DNA of 64,000 nt. Source: Prostheceraeus crozeri. Lineage: Eukaryota > Platyhelminthes > Polycladida > Euryleptidae. The notes beneath the pieces were generated by a model. The model was given only the letters and a program-made list of their open reading frames with translations, searched no databases and was not told where the DNA came from. Made by a program: the position numbers and the translations under genes. The stretch is taken from the NCBI GenBank assembly GCA_907163375.1, contig CAJQUW010003203.1:186001-250000 (forward strand). Direction: 5' to 3'. Shown piece after piece: positions 46,963 through 58,189 of this stretch. Every line of letters begins with the position of its first letter. Position 1 is the stretch's first letter.

Positions 46963-49155
46963 CATAGACTTCTAAATTTCTCTGGACAGATAGGTGAGGA
47001 AAATTTGAAATCATTTTATACATGTTCAGGCCAACCAACATTCGTGTTGCAAAAGATCAAATTTTGCAGCTTGTTTGAATGCAAAATGCAAGCAAATGCA
47101 GTATACCATTGTTGGCTGTGAACCGAAATGCAATGACGGTGTAACACAAATACATTCCTCTACTTGCATAACAAAGAAATTTGAATTTGTGATTGCATCG
47201 ATTTAGTTGAAAGTATTATATCCTAACTAAACATTCTTGTGCAACCTTGTGTGACGTCTTGTGTAACCTTCAATTCCATAAATCTGACAAATGCTACCAC
47301 GAAGGAATTGGATCATTATGGCAAGCAATGAAGAAAAATTGAAGAAATGAAACAGCGTGATCTAAAGTACAGTGCCATCGAAATTCCTTTATCTGCCTAG
47401 ATGCTTCTCCAAACAACTACAAAGCTGCGATCCGGTATGGCCACGTTTTCAAGTATATGTCCTGGCAATGGAAACAAAATCGAAAGATTTCTTGTTACGA
47501 CAATTTTGTCTAAAATTTAGAAAGAAGCCATTCCATCTGCGTTTGTGACATCTCAAAACGATAATGGACTAAAAATGGCGATCATAAGTTGAAATCTTCC
47601 CCACAGCATCATCGCATCATTGACTGTCGAAAAATCTGCGAATATGTATTTGCATTTATCACAGAGAGAAATCCATTCCAAGCAGCACATAATGTATCTA
47701 TCATCTATCACAAGTTTTCCAAAGTTATGAATCTGATGACTTCTGGATAATCTCTGGATGGCCAGCCAGTAATATGTAATACTTGGGAAAGACTGACAAA
47801 GCTCCGTGAAGCCGAATTCAACGGACGGAAGATCCAACCGAAGCATTGACCACTGTTATGTTAGGGTCAGTTTCGAGATGAAAAGAGAAGCCATCGATTT
47901 CCACACTACGAATGTTCTGAAATGAGGGGGAACAGAAAAGTGAACTATACGGAGATCCTTCTTTGCATTCAATTTCATGAAAACAATCATGATGGACACA
48001 ATAAGCATTTACAACCTGAGCAGCTACTTCTATACGGAGGTCTGAACAGTTATCAGGCGATCTGACCTGTGATGGAGGCTCTTCTGAGACCAATGACCAA
48101 TGCTCGGAAAAGCACAGCCAGATCACATTGAGAAGGGTTTTAGCTGGATACGTCAAATGACTGGTGCATATTATTTTATCTCCATGCGTCACCTTACAGA
48201 GGGTGACAAGAAAATGAAAACAATAACTTTATTGAAGTTTTCCGGATTTAGTCTGAGAAGTGTTGATGATAAAATATCGTGCAGTCAACCACAGAAGATA
48301 ATGTGTGTGCAGGAGAATGCTTGCATACAAAAACTGATTTTTATATGAATCCTAATAATCGAGATGATATAAGTGGTGCTTGCTGCCCTTCACTCCTGAA
48401 ATGTAAAAAATGTGATTTTTGTCGTGAGTGTAATGTCACAAATAGTGAGTTGGCAATGTTCGACATCCTGAAGCTGCAAATTTTTTGAGCAAAATTTATC
48501 ATGGGAAGTCTTTTCCACCAAACGTATCTGTGCTTCAACTATACATTCCTTGTTGGAGGGTGTTTTATGAGATCAAACTGAATAGTTTTTAATTTTCATG
48601 TAAAAACTTTAGTTGTGAGAATAGCGAAGAAAAACCATTTTTCCAGGTTATACGTGTCATAACTGAAACTGAATAATTGTCTAAGAAAATGGTATCTTTC
48701 TTTAAAAAATGAAAGGACGATGCTCAGACTATCGATGAATATCATCACATTTCCGATTACTTCGTAAAAATCTCGCTGTTCGCACGTACATGAATCAGAT
48801 TTCCGAAATTTCAATGAAATATTTCAACAACATGTGAAAGAAATTTGTTCATGATATCTCAGATGCCTCATTTCTGAGACTTATTAGAAGAAAAATCGCA
48901 AAAATTGACTAATAACACGGAGGTCTAGCACATGTATTCAATGCATAACCATTCATTCTCATGCGTCCTTACTCTCAATGTACATAAATAAACATACATA
49001 CTGTGCTTTACCTGCATTGTTCTGGCAATACGTTCTCTAAAATGTGATAACGCTTGATGACAGTCTATTTGCAGTAGTCTAATTTAGAATTGCTGGCCTG
49101 AACATGTATGAGGCAAATTTCAACCTATCTGTCCAGAGAAATTTAGAAGTCTATG
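46963..49155. mobile_element. 2.2-kb TIR element with 7-bp target duplication, family unknown
   Basis: The left end CATAGACTTCTAAATTTCTC continues to GGACAGATAGG and further, and is repeated inverted at the right end (to 49155) over about 33 bp nearly perfectly, with weaker similarity to about 70 bp including ACATGTTCAGGCC. TCTTGTC at 46956-46962 is repeated at 49156-49162. A 7-bp duplication and CA...TG ends would fit a P-like superfamily, but I see no THAP domain or recognisable transposase. The frames at 47553-48192 (minus) and 47570-47850 (plus) match nothing I know. Confidence 0.65.
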
Positions 49156-49162
49156 TCTTGTC

Positions 49163-50912
49163 TATGTACGATGATGGCACATGGAAAAATCTATGGTTTG
49201 CAGATGAGATTCGATCTAAAACATTATATTATATTCAAACCATTTGCCAAGTTGGTTGTGGAAGTTGTTGACAGCAAATTACCGGATCTTCATGAAGAGA
49301 ATTTTAGTGAGATGGTGGTATTGTATCATGTGAAATAGCCTACTATTCCATGGATTAATATACTGTGTCTATTTGTGCCAGTCATTCACAACCATTATAC
49401 AATTTTTCAACACTGGAATACGAATTAAAATTTGGTTCACAGAGTCATATTGAAAGTGGTCGCTGTACTGGTTGGAAGAACATCTCAATAATTCACAGAT
49501 AAAATTTCTAATTATTGGATAATTTCTCGGTCAAGCGGTTAAGAAACCTAGTGTTTTTCTGGAACAAGCACACTTAAAATCTTCTTTACCTACAATCATT
49601 TCTCAGATAAATGGAATGTCGCTGGAACTCTTTAATTAATCATTGAATGATTTATGTGATATAATTTAATGATATATTGGCAGCTAATTTTCGAATGCAT
49701 GCAGAGATTTTGAAAATTGTTCAAATATAATGAACAGGGGCCCTTTAAAGTAAAATAAATGCTCTAACATTTCTTGGCCTCTGATTTCAAGCTGGAGTAA
49801 TGCATGTTCTGCAAATCGACATTACAAGCTGCATATGTGTCTGATTATACTCTTGATAGATTATAGGAGCGATATTTCAAAATTATGAACGTACAGAACG
49901 TTTTTAGAGGATTTCCTTCTTTGTCATCCTGTCGCTGCAGTATTTTGTAGATTCATTATTCCTTTTGTGTACATGTTCTTTGGGCATGGGGCAACAATCC
50001 AGATCACAAATTGCCTTGATAAATATAAATGCCAACCAAAAAACAAGGAAACCAGCTCGTACAATTTTCTTTTTGCCCCAACTAAGTTCCCTCGGCGTGT
50101 GCCATAATTTTCATGCAATTTCCATTCTAGTACTTTCCATGGTATTGTTAATTTCTATGGGTGTAGCAACTCTCCCTTGGGTCATAGCACCCTCACGATG
50201 ATAATCCGACCATAATTGCAGGAGGAGAAGATGGGAATTTCACCAACCCTAGTGGAATCGGACGAGTGCTACCGGAATAATTGAAGCAACGGAAGACAGA
50301 CAGTTAGTCAAAAAAGTAACCGGTCATCGATACGCTATGTTTCGATGCATCAATAATAGCATATACTGTAGATATCTCGTCCTAACTGGTCACATAAACT
50401 CGCCATTACTCGTCTCAAAAAGTCATGCCTTGAGACGACTCGATAACCGACATTTGCACCAACAGATACGTGCTTTTGGCTAAGAGATGAGTCGTTTTCA
50501 GTCATGATAAGTCGTCTCAATGCTGCAGGGGTTTAGTCTCACAGATTCTAGAAAGATAAGTACTTATTTATAAAAATGAAGGGCCAACTTTTATCTTACT
50601 CGTTTCTTAAAACTCTGTATCCTACAGAATGCAAATTCCATTTATACATTTTAGCTAACCTTTTCGGTACTAAAGTCAATCACATGTATGAAAATGAAAT
50701 ACTACAAGCACTAGAAAAATGAGAAATTCTGTTAATTAGTGCACATATTTCCTCTTGCAATTCCTCACGACCATCATGCTACTAAAAATATTTTTAAGAG
50801 TAGTCACAAAACGGAATATCACGCGAGTTATTTCAAGTGACCATTTGATGTCACGGTGACATCACGTTGTCTGTCAATGGCCAGACACTTAGCTGACACT
50901 CGTCGACTAGTG
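49163..50912. other. Non-coding stretch, no gene seen
   Basis: Short words around GAGACGACTCG and AGTCGTCTCA recur at 50410-50520 without forming a clear element. Confidence 0.45.
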
Positions 50913-51850
50913 GCGGAACAAGAGAGAGAAAATTTTACTATGTTAGAATCCGTCACGGATACAAGACGGAACTATTACGGAACAAGTGAAAATTTCAAAG
51001 TTTGGAAGTTTTTTCCATGAAGAACGAAAAATTTTCTACGTTATTTCCCATGTACAAGTCGATTTTCCAACACCATTATTTTCGAACTCAGAAAAATTTT
51101 TCAGGATGGAGTGGGGTCAGTCGAAATTTTTTCTAAGTTTGGATCCGTAGCGGACTGGCTACGGAGCTAACACGGAACAAGAGAGAGGGAAATCCGTCGA
51201 CAGAAGATGGAACGATAAAGATTTGACCATCTTTTTTTCAACGAGCGGGAAAAAGTTTGCGAATGAGGTTGCACTAAAGGTAATCGAGCAAAGACGGACT
51301 CGCTACGGAGGTAACACGGAACAAGAGAGAGGGAAATTTGACTATGTCTGAATCCGTCGACAGAAGACGGAACGAGAAAGATTTGACTATCTTTTTTCAA
51401 CGAGCGGGAAAAAGGTTTGCGAATGAGGTTGCACTAAAGGTAATCGAACACGCTTCGTCGAATGACAGTGGTCACAAGTCGAGCCATGTCCAAGAAATGG
51501 GTCAAAACGGCCGCTGTCCTATAACCGGGCACAGGAGGTGCAAAACGAACCGAGCGGACGAAGTTTGTGAACGAGGTCCCACGAGGACCTTGAAACGAAT
51601 GATGTTGACCCAAATCGATCAGTGCCCAGGAAAGTGACCCAAAATGGCCGCGGTCCTATAAACGGACACGATGGCTGCAAATCGAAAAAATTGCAAGTTC
51701 GCATCCGTGGACGTTCCCTTAGAAGGTCCGCCACGGATTCAAACATAGCCAAATTTTCACTCTCTTCCGTAGACCTTCCGTTTTGAGTCCGTTAAATCCG
51801 TGTTCGGTGAGCGTTCCATAGCAGATCCGTCATGGATCGACACTTACGCA
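50913..51850. mobile_element. Non-autonomous TIR element with internal tandem duplication
   Basis: The left end at 50913-50960 (GCGGAACAAGAGAGAG, then AATCCGTCACGGA) is repeated inverted at 51726-51769 (TCCGCCACGGATTC, then TCACTCTCTTCCG). Within it, 51163-51290 and 51302-51440 are tandem copies of about 130 bp that differ by small indels and include ACGGAACAAGAGAGAGGG and AACGAGCGGGAAAAAG. The word ACGGAACAAG is repeated at least four times. No protein coding is likely; the frame 51338-51637 covers the repeats only. Confidence 0.55.
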
Positions 51851-53040
51851 AATTTTCACAGACCTCCCCCCCGTGTACGCCATCCGGAAACTTTATCTAC
51901 TGCTCTTTTTCGAACTTCATAAGCATCCTTCCTCATTACCGCAAAAGAACGCAAACACCATGTAATAATAATAATAATAATGTAGCTTTATTCGTACTTC
52001 ACAACCGGTGGTTATTCAGAAGTAGCGTTAAACAAATCATTTATAAAATACATCAGAAGTAGAATCAGATAGAAGTCAGGCAAAGCGAATAAAAGAATTT
52101 TGGAAGCGCATTGTTCTTGATCTGAGTTTTCCTGAGTAAGGTGAAAAATTCAAAACAAAATAGTTAGATGAGGCATGTATTTGTTCTCTCACAATGACTG
52201 CAGGTTATTTACCTTGTGTACTTAAGTTGTGTACTTACTGGTGTATTTGCGTACTTATGTTTGCGTACTTTAGAGGTAATGACAAAAGATGTTGAAGAAG
52301 TTTAATAAAGAGCTATTGAACTTATTTGAATAAAACTTACATATTCGAAAAGCTGCGATCAATTATATTCGCACTCCTTGCATCGAGAGTATTCTGAAAA
52401 TACCAAACATGAACATTTTTGATGAAAACGTGAGAGTATAATCGTGATTTTGTGATAACTTCAAGATATCACCAATGTTTTCCTATATAGCTCACCGATT
52501 TTTATGGCCAGTATATCAAAAGAAAGCCCAGAAAATGCTCGTTCTCCTCGTGCTTGATTAATTATCATACTATCATACTTATGTTTTCCTATTGAAAATG
52601 TTACAATTTGTTAATTGAGTGACTTTCACATTTTTAGCACTGCTCAGCAAATACAATAACGGATAAGCTGAGAATGTAAACTCTCGAATGATGTATGACT
52701 CGTCGATGTTCGACACGATTCCAATGCATGAGAACTGATTGAACTTCGGCAAAAATAAGGTGGTCCTTTTCTATGTCGGCTCGTTGTATAAGTTATAGTG
52801 TATAATTCAAAGAGATTGAAATGCAGTTTGGAAAATTTTGTTTCATTCTCAATCTTTCGGCCATGGACTTCAATGAAGTGGATAAGTAAGATTTACAAGC
52901 AAGCATGTGTAGGCTACAAATTCATATTTACTAGTATTTGTACGCTCGCATCAGTGCTGCTTGGTACAAGTGGTGCAGCTGCACCGGTGTCGTGTTAGAC
53001 CGATAGATTAATAACCATTTGAAGTCCAAGATTTACATGT
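51851..53040. other. Non-coding stretch with (TAA)n
   Basis: A (TAA)n run at about 51963-51981 precedes TGTAGCTTTATTCGTAC, which may be a retroelement tail on the minus strand. Nothing else recognised. Confidence 0.4.
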
Positions 53041-53049
53041 CAGTCGTGC

Positions 53050-53452
53050 GACCTGTTGCTATCTAAAGTTACGAGTGTTGGCCCATAACGAAAGAATCGG
53101 AGCAGAAATTGGCCGTCATGGAGACAAAGATGCTACTCCGAATTTCCGGTGTCACACAGCGCGACCACATCCGCAACGAAGACATACGGAAGCGCTACGG
53201 CGTAACGCCGATAACGGAGAAGATGAGAGAATGCCGACTGAGATAACAACAGCCAAGAACGCGTTTAATCTCAACGTCCCTGGGGGAAGACCAAGAGGCC
53301 GGCCGAAGCAGAGATGGATCGACACCATTTACCAAGACCTGATAGCGACAGATCTTCATCCGGACGAAGCTCACAATCGGCAGAAGTAGAAACAGTGAAC
53401 TAGGAGAGCGGACCCTGCAGCAATGCGGGACTAAGGCCGAAGAAGAAGAAGT
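53050..53452 (+). mobile_element. RTE-like LINE 3' end with (GAA)n tail
   Basis: Across frames it reads RISGVTQRDHIRNEDIRKRYG, VTPITEKMRECRLR, GGRPRGRPKQRWIDTIYQDL and DLHPDEAHNRQK, which is the typical post-RT tail of RTE-type LINEs. It ends with GGGACTAAGGCC and (GAA)n at 53437-53452, as in that clade. At least three frame changes or stops. Heavily 5'-truncated. Confidence 0.75.
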
Positions 53453-55141
53453 ATTTGTTACTTACAAATTGAAATGAAGATTGAAGCATTTGGGCTCTAG
53501 AAAACACTATAGGACTTTAGTGTCTACAGCACTATATTCATAGACTGCAAATGTAACTTGCCAGTGAACAGTATTCCAAGTGGTTTACTTAAATCATTTG
53601 ACTAACCTTTTCTTCCAATATGTTACCTGGTAGGGACCTTGCATCAGCCGATAACTAAAAGAAAAGATGATATCATATTATGATTGTTTTTTATGAAATA
53701 GTGGGAAATTTGAATAATTGAACTGTTTACTGGCATCTCCAATGATCTTTTAACGTTATGAGTATATTGAGATGATGCTCAGCATATATTTTGCTTAAAA
53801 AAATAAAAATATGAATCAATCACCAAATCTGCTCCAATCATAGGCTTACGTGTAAAAATGATAAACAGTGAATACAGTAAACTGTAAAGAATTGTGCAAG
53901 ACAAACCAGAGTTGCATGCAGACCGGGGTTTGTGGTCCTACCGGCCCACAGGCCAAACGTTTGCTACTCCGCAAGCAGCCCTGTAAAGTTCTGTTATCTT
54001 GATATTCTTGTACATCATTTCATGTCCTAAGCTGCAGTGACTGGGAAAATCTAAATCAGAAAACAAGAATTTCTACAAGAACTTGCATAGTTTGCGTAGA
54101 AATCATAAATTTATGATATCTAAAATTGATCATAATATTTATGAAGATCAAAACATTGTATCGTCCATGATCATTTCAATTTTTACTCTATTTTCATGTA
54201 GAATAGAATAGTAGAAGAGAAAAATATATATTTGCATACTAAAAACTGCTGAAGTCACAACATTATGCAAACATATGCAACATTATGCAACATATTATGA
54301 ACCAACACTGAAAGAATCGTAAAGCAGCTCTATCGCTCACACTTTCTGCAAAAAGACACTGACAGTCGGTTGCCGGAATAATAAGGAACTATGGGAAACA
54401 GAGGGTGATTGATACCTTGACTTTTCGGAGAAGATTAGTATATTAATTAATAAGAAGACGATGAAGTTCGATGCAGTGATTATCGCATTCGCAGAAAGTG
54501 CCTTAAATTATGCTACAGGATTTTATTTGGATTTGTCGCCATGGGTGTGAATTTGAATGAATCAAAAAGTATTTTGTCGACCAGTAGTAATTTTATATTG
54601 ATATGAAAATCAATAAAACAAGTTCAGTATTTCGGATTTATCTTATATAATTGAACTGTAAAAGGAAGAGCATCAGAGCTAGAAGCGGGCCCTGGTCGGG
54701 CTAAGGCCTTAAATATCTAGTCCGTGGACCGATATTTTTTTATGTCTGAAATTGAAACATTTTCCTCATTTGATCATTTAAATGCTCTAAAACCATTAAT
54801 TTGATGACTTATTAACAAGATTATTAAGCAATAAGATAAAATTAATGCCGGTATAAGACGGAATAAGTCATAAATAAAAGAGGCATTGCCGAATGAATTC
54901 ATCAATTTTCTGATAGCGCGCCGTCAAATCACGTGGCAGCTTAGCTTAGTCCACTCATTCATCTAGGGAAATTATGCAAGATGCGGCGGGCATAAGGCAG
55001 CAGAGCATCAAGGATCGTGAGGGATAAGTATCAGGGATCGTGATAGACAAGTGCATTATGCACCATTATGCATCAAAAATTTAAAAATCCCCTTTCTGCT
55101 CAAAAGTGATCAATTTTCTTACAGATACATGAGTAGTATAT
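53453..55141. other. Non-coding stretch before the AT-rich element
   Basis: No coding frame recognised. The last 200 bp contain repeated GGGATCGTGA and ATTATGCA words. Confidence 0.45.
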
Positions 55142-55207
55142 AGTGTGACATCCGGCGCGACGCTTCGCTTCGCTTTGCTTCGCTTCGCTTGCGCCGGATG
55201 TCACACT
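55142..55207. repeat. Perfect 17-bp hairpin at the edge of the element
   Basis: AGTGTGACATCCGGCGC at 55142-55158 is exactly complemented at 55191-55207. The 32-bp loop consists of CTTCG-type repeats. It marks the switch to AT-rich DNA and starts with AG as Polinton termini often do, so it may be the left end or lie near it. Confidence 0.75.
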
Positions 55208-55344
55208 TTTGCGGGTTTTTTCAAATAATCAAAATTTCAAAAATTTCAAAAATTTAGGTAGACTTCAAATTTCACGTGGCCGAAGGCCGAAGGGCGAAAA
55301 TTTAAGCGTTTTTAAAAATACCCAATTTTTCAAATTTTTCAAAA

Positions 55345-55502
55345 TCTCAAAATTTGAGAATTACAATTTTCACCCTTAAAATCATGACCGTTCTAGGACA
55401 CCGAAAATCATAAAAGTTAAGAATCTCAAAATTTGAGAATAACAATTTTCTCGCTTAAATCATGACCGTTCCAGGACACCGAAAATCATAAAAGTTAAGA
55501 AT
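55345..55502 (+). repeat. Two tandem copies of a 79-bp unit
   Basis: The unit starts TCTCAAAATTTGAGAAT, itself a palindrome, and includes ATCATGACCGTTC and GGACACCGAAAATCATAAAA. Copies start at 55345 and 55424 and differ at a few positions. They lie between the hairpin and the first gene, where a terminal repeat or promoter region is expected. Confidence 0.8.
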
Positions 55503-55575
55503 TTCAAATTCATGAATTTTATCCATCTTTCAGGTTTTCAAAATATATCATGTGAGTAATAATATTTCTTTAAAA

Positions 55576-56304
55576 ATGGAAGAAACAAAAGTGGAAGGAA
55601 CTTCAGAAATGGAAGGAAGGTCAAGAATATATCCTTCGTTATCATATGAACGTAGTTCTACTTTAATGGACATTGAAAAGATTAACATTGAAAAAATGAA
55701 TAAAGAAAAACACAAAGATAGAGTAAGGTATATGAAAGATAAGGAATCTCAATTATTATTAAGATTAGAGCATTATAAAAAATTAAGAAAGAGATGGAGT
55801 AAAGTTAAGAATGTTACACAAGGAATTGGCATATTCTTTACAATAAGTTTAGGTGCTTTAACAATTGTTATATCTTCAGGTGTTTTAGTAATTCCAGTAG
55901 TTGCTACAGCTTTAACAGGTACGGGTGTTTTTGCAACTTCACTTGTTACAATGTTAGATAAATCTTTAATAACTAAGAAACGAAAAGCATTAAAAACTAA
56001 GCATTTACATATTAAAGAAGTCTATGATAAACTACATTACTACTTTCAAAGAGTATGTGATGATAATCTTATTACGTTAGATGAGATTGAAAAATTTGAT
56101 CAAATAGCTAATGAAGTAAATCAAACCTTTCATTTACAGTCCGAAAAAGTTGATGATAAGAATAGACAGGATGGTAAAATTTCTAGTGATGGTAAAACTT
56201 TTACTGGTGGTAAAATTTCTAATGAAGAAAATGATAAAATTTTTTTAGAAGAGCTAAAAACTTTAAGCGAAAATTTAAGCAAAACTTTATTAAACAAAAC
56301 TTAA
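55576..56304 (+). CDS. Membrane-anchored coiled-coil protein of the Polinton-like element
   Basis: About 242 residues from the ATG that follows TTTAAAA. The order is a charged N-terminal part with helical Lys/Glu runs (about residues 35-80, MNKEKHKDRVRYMKDKE), a hydrophobic stretch of about 45 residues (IGIFFTISLGALTIVISSG and VLVIPVVATALTGTGVF) that can form one or two membrane helices, and a charged C-terminal part with a Gly/Lys/Asp repeat (DGKISSDGKTFTGGKIS). I recognise this layout from invertebrate Polinton-like elements, but not a named function. A role at a membrane or as a minor virion protein is a guess. The region upstream in the same frame to 55552 has only a GTG, so 55576 is preferred. 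Confidence 0.65.
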   Translation: MEETKVEGTSEMEGRSRIYPSLSYERSSTLMDIEKINIEKMNKEKHKDRVRYMKDKESQLLLRLEHYKKLRKRWSKVKNVTQGIGIFFTISLGALTIVISSGVLVIPVVATALTGTGVFATSLVTMLDKSLITKKRKALKTKHLHIKEVYDKLHYYFQRVCDDNLITLDEIEKFDQIANEVNQTFHLQSEKVDDKNRQDGKISSDGKTFTGGKISNEENDKIFLEELKTLSENLSKTLLNKT

Positions 56305-56425
56305 AAAGAGAAAACTTTAAACGAAAAGATGTCAAACAACAAAGCAATAAAAAAATAATTTGTTCAGTAAAATGTTTTTGCTGTATTCCAATGTTACCAC
56401 AAAATTCAAATATTATATTTTAAAA

Positions 56426-57256
56426 ATGGATAAAATTAGAGCTGATAATTTTAGAAGAATAAAACAATTAGAAGAGTTAATAAAACAAAGAAATATTATG
56501 AAAGAAAATCATCTTCAACATAGAATGATAAAAGCTGGTATTCAATCTGATATGTTTGAAAAAATGCAGCAAACCGAGCAAATAAAAACTGATTTTGAAA
56601 AAACTATGAAACCATTTAAAACTCTTGAAAAAGAACTTACAAATAATGATAAACAAATTGATATAACAGATCCAGAGCACAAAACTATATTAGATGACTA
56701 TGGATTACTAGAATCAAACATTAATAAGAAATTACCAAAATCTATGCAATTTGAACATTCTATTTCATTTATAGATGGAAAAACAATACCTAGATTTTAT
56801 CTCGGTCAAAAAGAAATATTTCCACGACCTTTTCGAGGTTTAATTTTTTCACCAGATAAATCTCCTTTTAATTTAGATAGAAATTTTGTTAATCTTTTAA
56901 GAGGAGCAGATTTAAATAATTATGCTGTAGAAGATCTCATAAAATATAAAGCTATGTTAGACAGAGTTGGTGCAGTAAAATCTCTTAGACGTTATAAACA
57001 ATTAGAAAATTTATTATCAACGGGAGTTAAAGTAGGGAAAGGTTTATCCGAAAAACAGAAAACAGAAACAACTATATTTTTACCAGATGATCCACAAGAA
57101 TTACTAAATAGATTAAATATTTTAATATCGGCAATAAAAGAAGGTCATAATTCTAGTTTCAATGAAATTCATGCTATATTGAAAAGACTGTTAGAAAAGA
57201 AGATTCTAAATGAAGAGGATTATAAAAGTGTAGCTGAAATATGTTGTTGTTTTTAA
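56426..57256 (+). CDS. Uncharacterised helical protein of the Polinton-like element
   Basis: About 276 residues. The ATG at 56426 follows TTTTAAAA like the other starts; an upstream ATG at 56372 in the same frame would add 18 hydrophobic and basic residues and cannot be excluded. The first 100 residues are predicted coiled coil (IKQLEELIKQRNIMKENHLQ, FEKMQQTEQIKTDFEKTMK). A middle segment reads ISFIDGKTIPRFYLGQKEI and RPFRGLIFSPDKSPF, and a C-terminal helical part ends with CCCF. No family is recognised. It lies between two other uncharacterised genes ahead of the ATPase, which is where structural genes sit in several Polintons, but that is only positional. Confidence 0.6.
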   Translation: MDKIRADNFRRIKQLEELIKQRNIMKENHLQHRMIKAGIQSDMFEKMQQTEQIKTDFEKTMKPFKTLEKELTNNDKQIDITDPEHKTILDDYGLLESNINKKLPKSMQFEHSISFIDGKTIPRFYLGQKEIFPRPFRGLIFSPDKSPFNLDRNFVNLLRGADLNNYAVEDLIKYKAMLDRVGAVKSLRRYKQLENLLSTGVKVGKGLSEKQKTETTIFLPDDPQELLNRLNILISAIKEGHNSSFNEIHAILKRLLEKKILNEEDYKSVAEICCCF

Positions 57257-57313
57257 TTTTTTATAAAAAAAATATTTCATAAAAAAATATTTATTTAATT
57301 TTTTAGTTTAAAA

Positions 57314-58102
57314 ATGTGTTCAGCAGATTTAGACAAAATTAATAATCATTTAGAAAATCTAACAGAGATTTTGGGTTCATCAAAATTTAGTACGACGTTA
57401 AAAATTATAACAACTACTTCATCACACACTTGTAATTTAGAACCCATTCTACATTTGGAACAAAATAAAAATTATCAAATTGCATTGACTAGTTTCTCTA
57501 CATTTAACACTATTCAAAACGTTATCAAAGATGTGAATGATCAATTTAGATATTCTACTGATAAAGGCAAAACATGGAAAATACTAACTTTTCTTCCTGG
57601 TTCTTACGAAGTTGAATCAATATCAAATGAAATTAAGAGACATTTAGGTATATCATTTAAAGATAAGAAACAATTACATTTTGCAGTTGAACCGGCAGTT
57701 AATAAATTTTCTCTTACTTTAGACGAAAATCATCAAGTTGATTTTAATCATGATAGATCATTGTCAAAGCTATTAGGATTTAATAAACAAACCTATAGTC
57801 AAGGTTATCATTTAGGTGAGAAGATTCCAAAAATAACTGAAATAAATTCAATTGTTGTACATTGTGACATTATTGAAGGAGGGTATATAAATGGTAAATT
57901 ATCAAATTTAATATTCAGTTTTCCAGCTTTTACTGTACCAATTGGTTATAGATTAAATATAATTCCACAAACATTAATATATTTTCCTATTACAAGAAAA
58001 ACTATTAACAACATTGGCATTAGAATCACTGATGAAAAAGGACAAGAAATAAATTTTGGAGGTGAAGAGATTATGATAGATCTTTTGGTTCGAGAGGTAT
58101 AA
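57314..58102 (+). CDS. Candidate capsid-related protein of the Polinton-like element
   Basis: About 262 residues starting at an ATG after TTTAAAA. Beta-rich, with alternating hydrophobic pattern: NKNYQIALTSFSTFNTI (about residues 55-72), LPGSYEVESISNEIKRHL, FSLTLDENHQVDF, and a conserved C-terminal end GGYINGKLSNLIFSF, VPIGYRLNIIPQTLIYFPI, NIGIRITDEKGQEINFGGEEI. I know this C-terminal pattern from many unnamed proteins of invertebrate genomes that travel with protein-primed polymerase genes. A jelly-roll virion protein is plausible from the strand pattern and neighbours. The assignment is inference; the family has no name I can vouch for. Confidence 0.6.
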   Translation: MCSADLDKINNHLENLTEILGSSKFSTTLKIITTTSSHTCNLEPILHLEQNKNYQIALTSFSTFNTIQNVIKDVNDQFRYSTDKGKTWKILTFLPGSYEVESISNEIKRHLGISFKDKKQLHFAVEPAVNKFSLTLDENHQVDFNHDRSLSKLLGFNKQTYSQGYHLGEKIPKITEINSIVVHCDIIEGGYINGKLSNLIFSFPAFTVPIGYRLNIIPQTLIYFPITRKTINNIGIRITDEKGQEINFGGEEIMIDLLVREV

Positions 58103-58189
58103 ACTCCCACGCGAAGCTAGAGAAGTTTAATTTTCTTCTTCTTTAGAAACAAAAAATAAAAAAAATAAAAATAAATTTTTTATTAAAAA

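Noticed and set aside
47818-48192. 124-residue minus-strand frame inside the 7-bp-duplication element
   Set aside because: It could be a transposase scrap, but no motif supports that and the opposite strand is also open in pieces.
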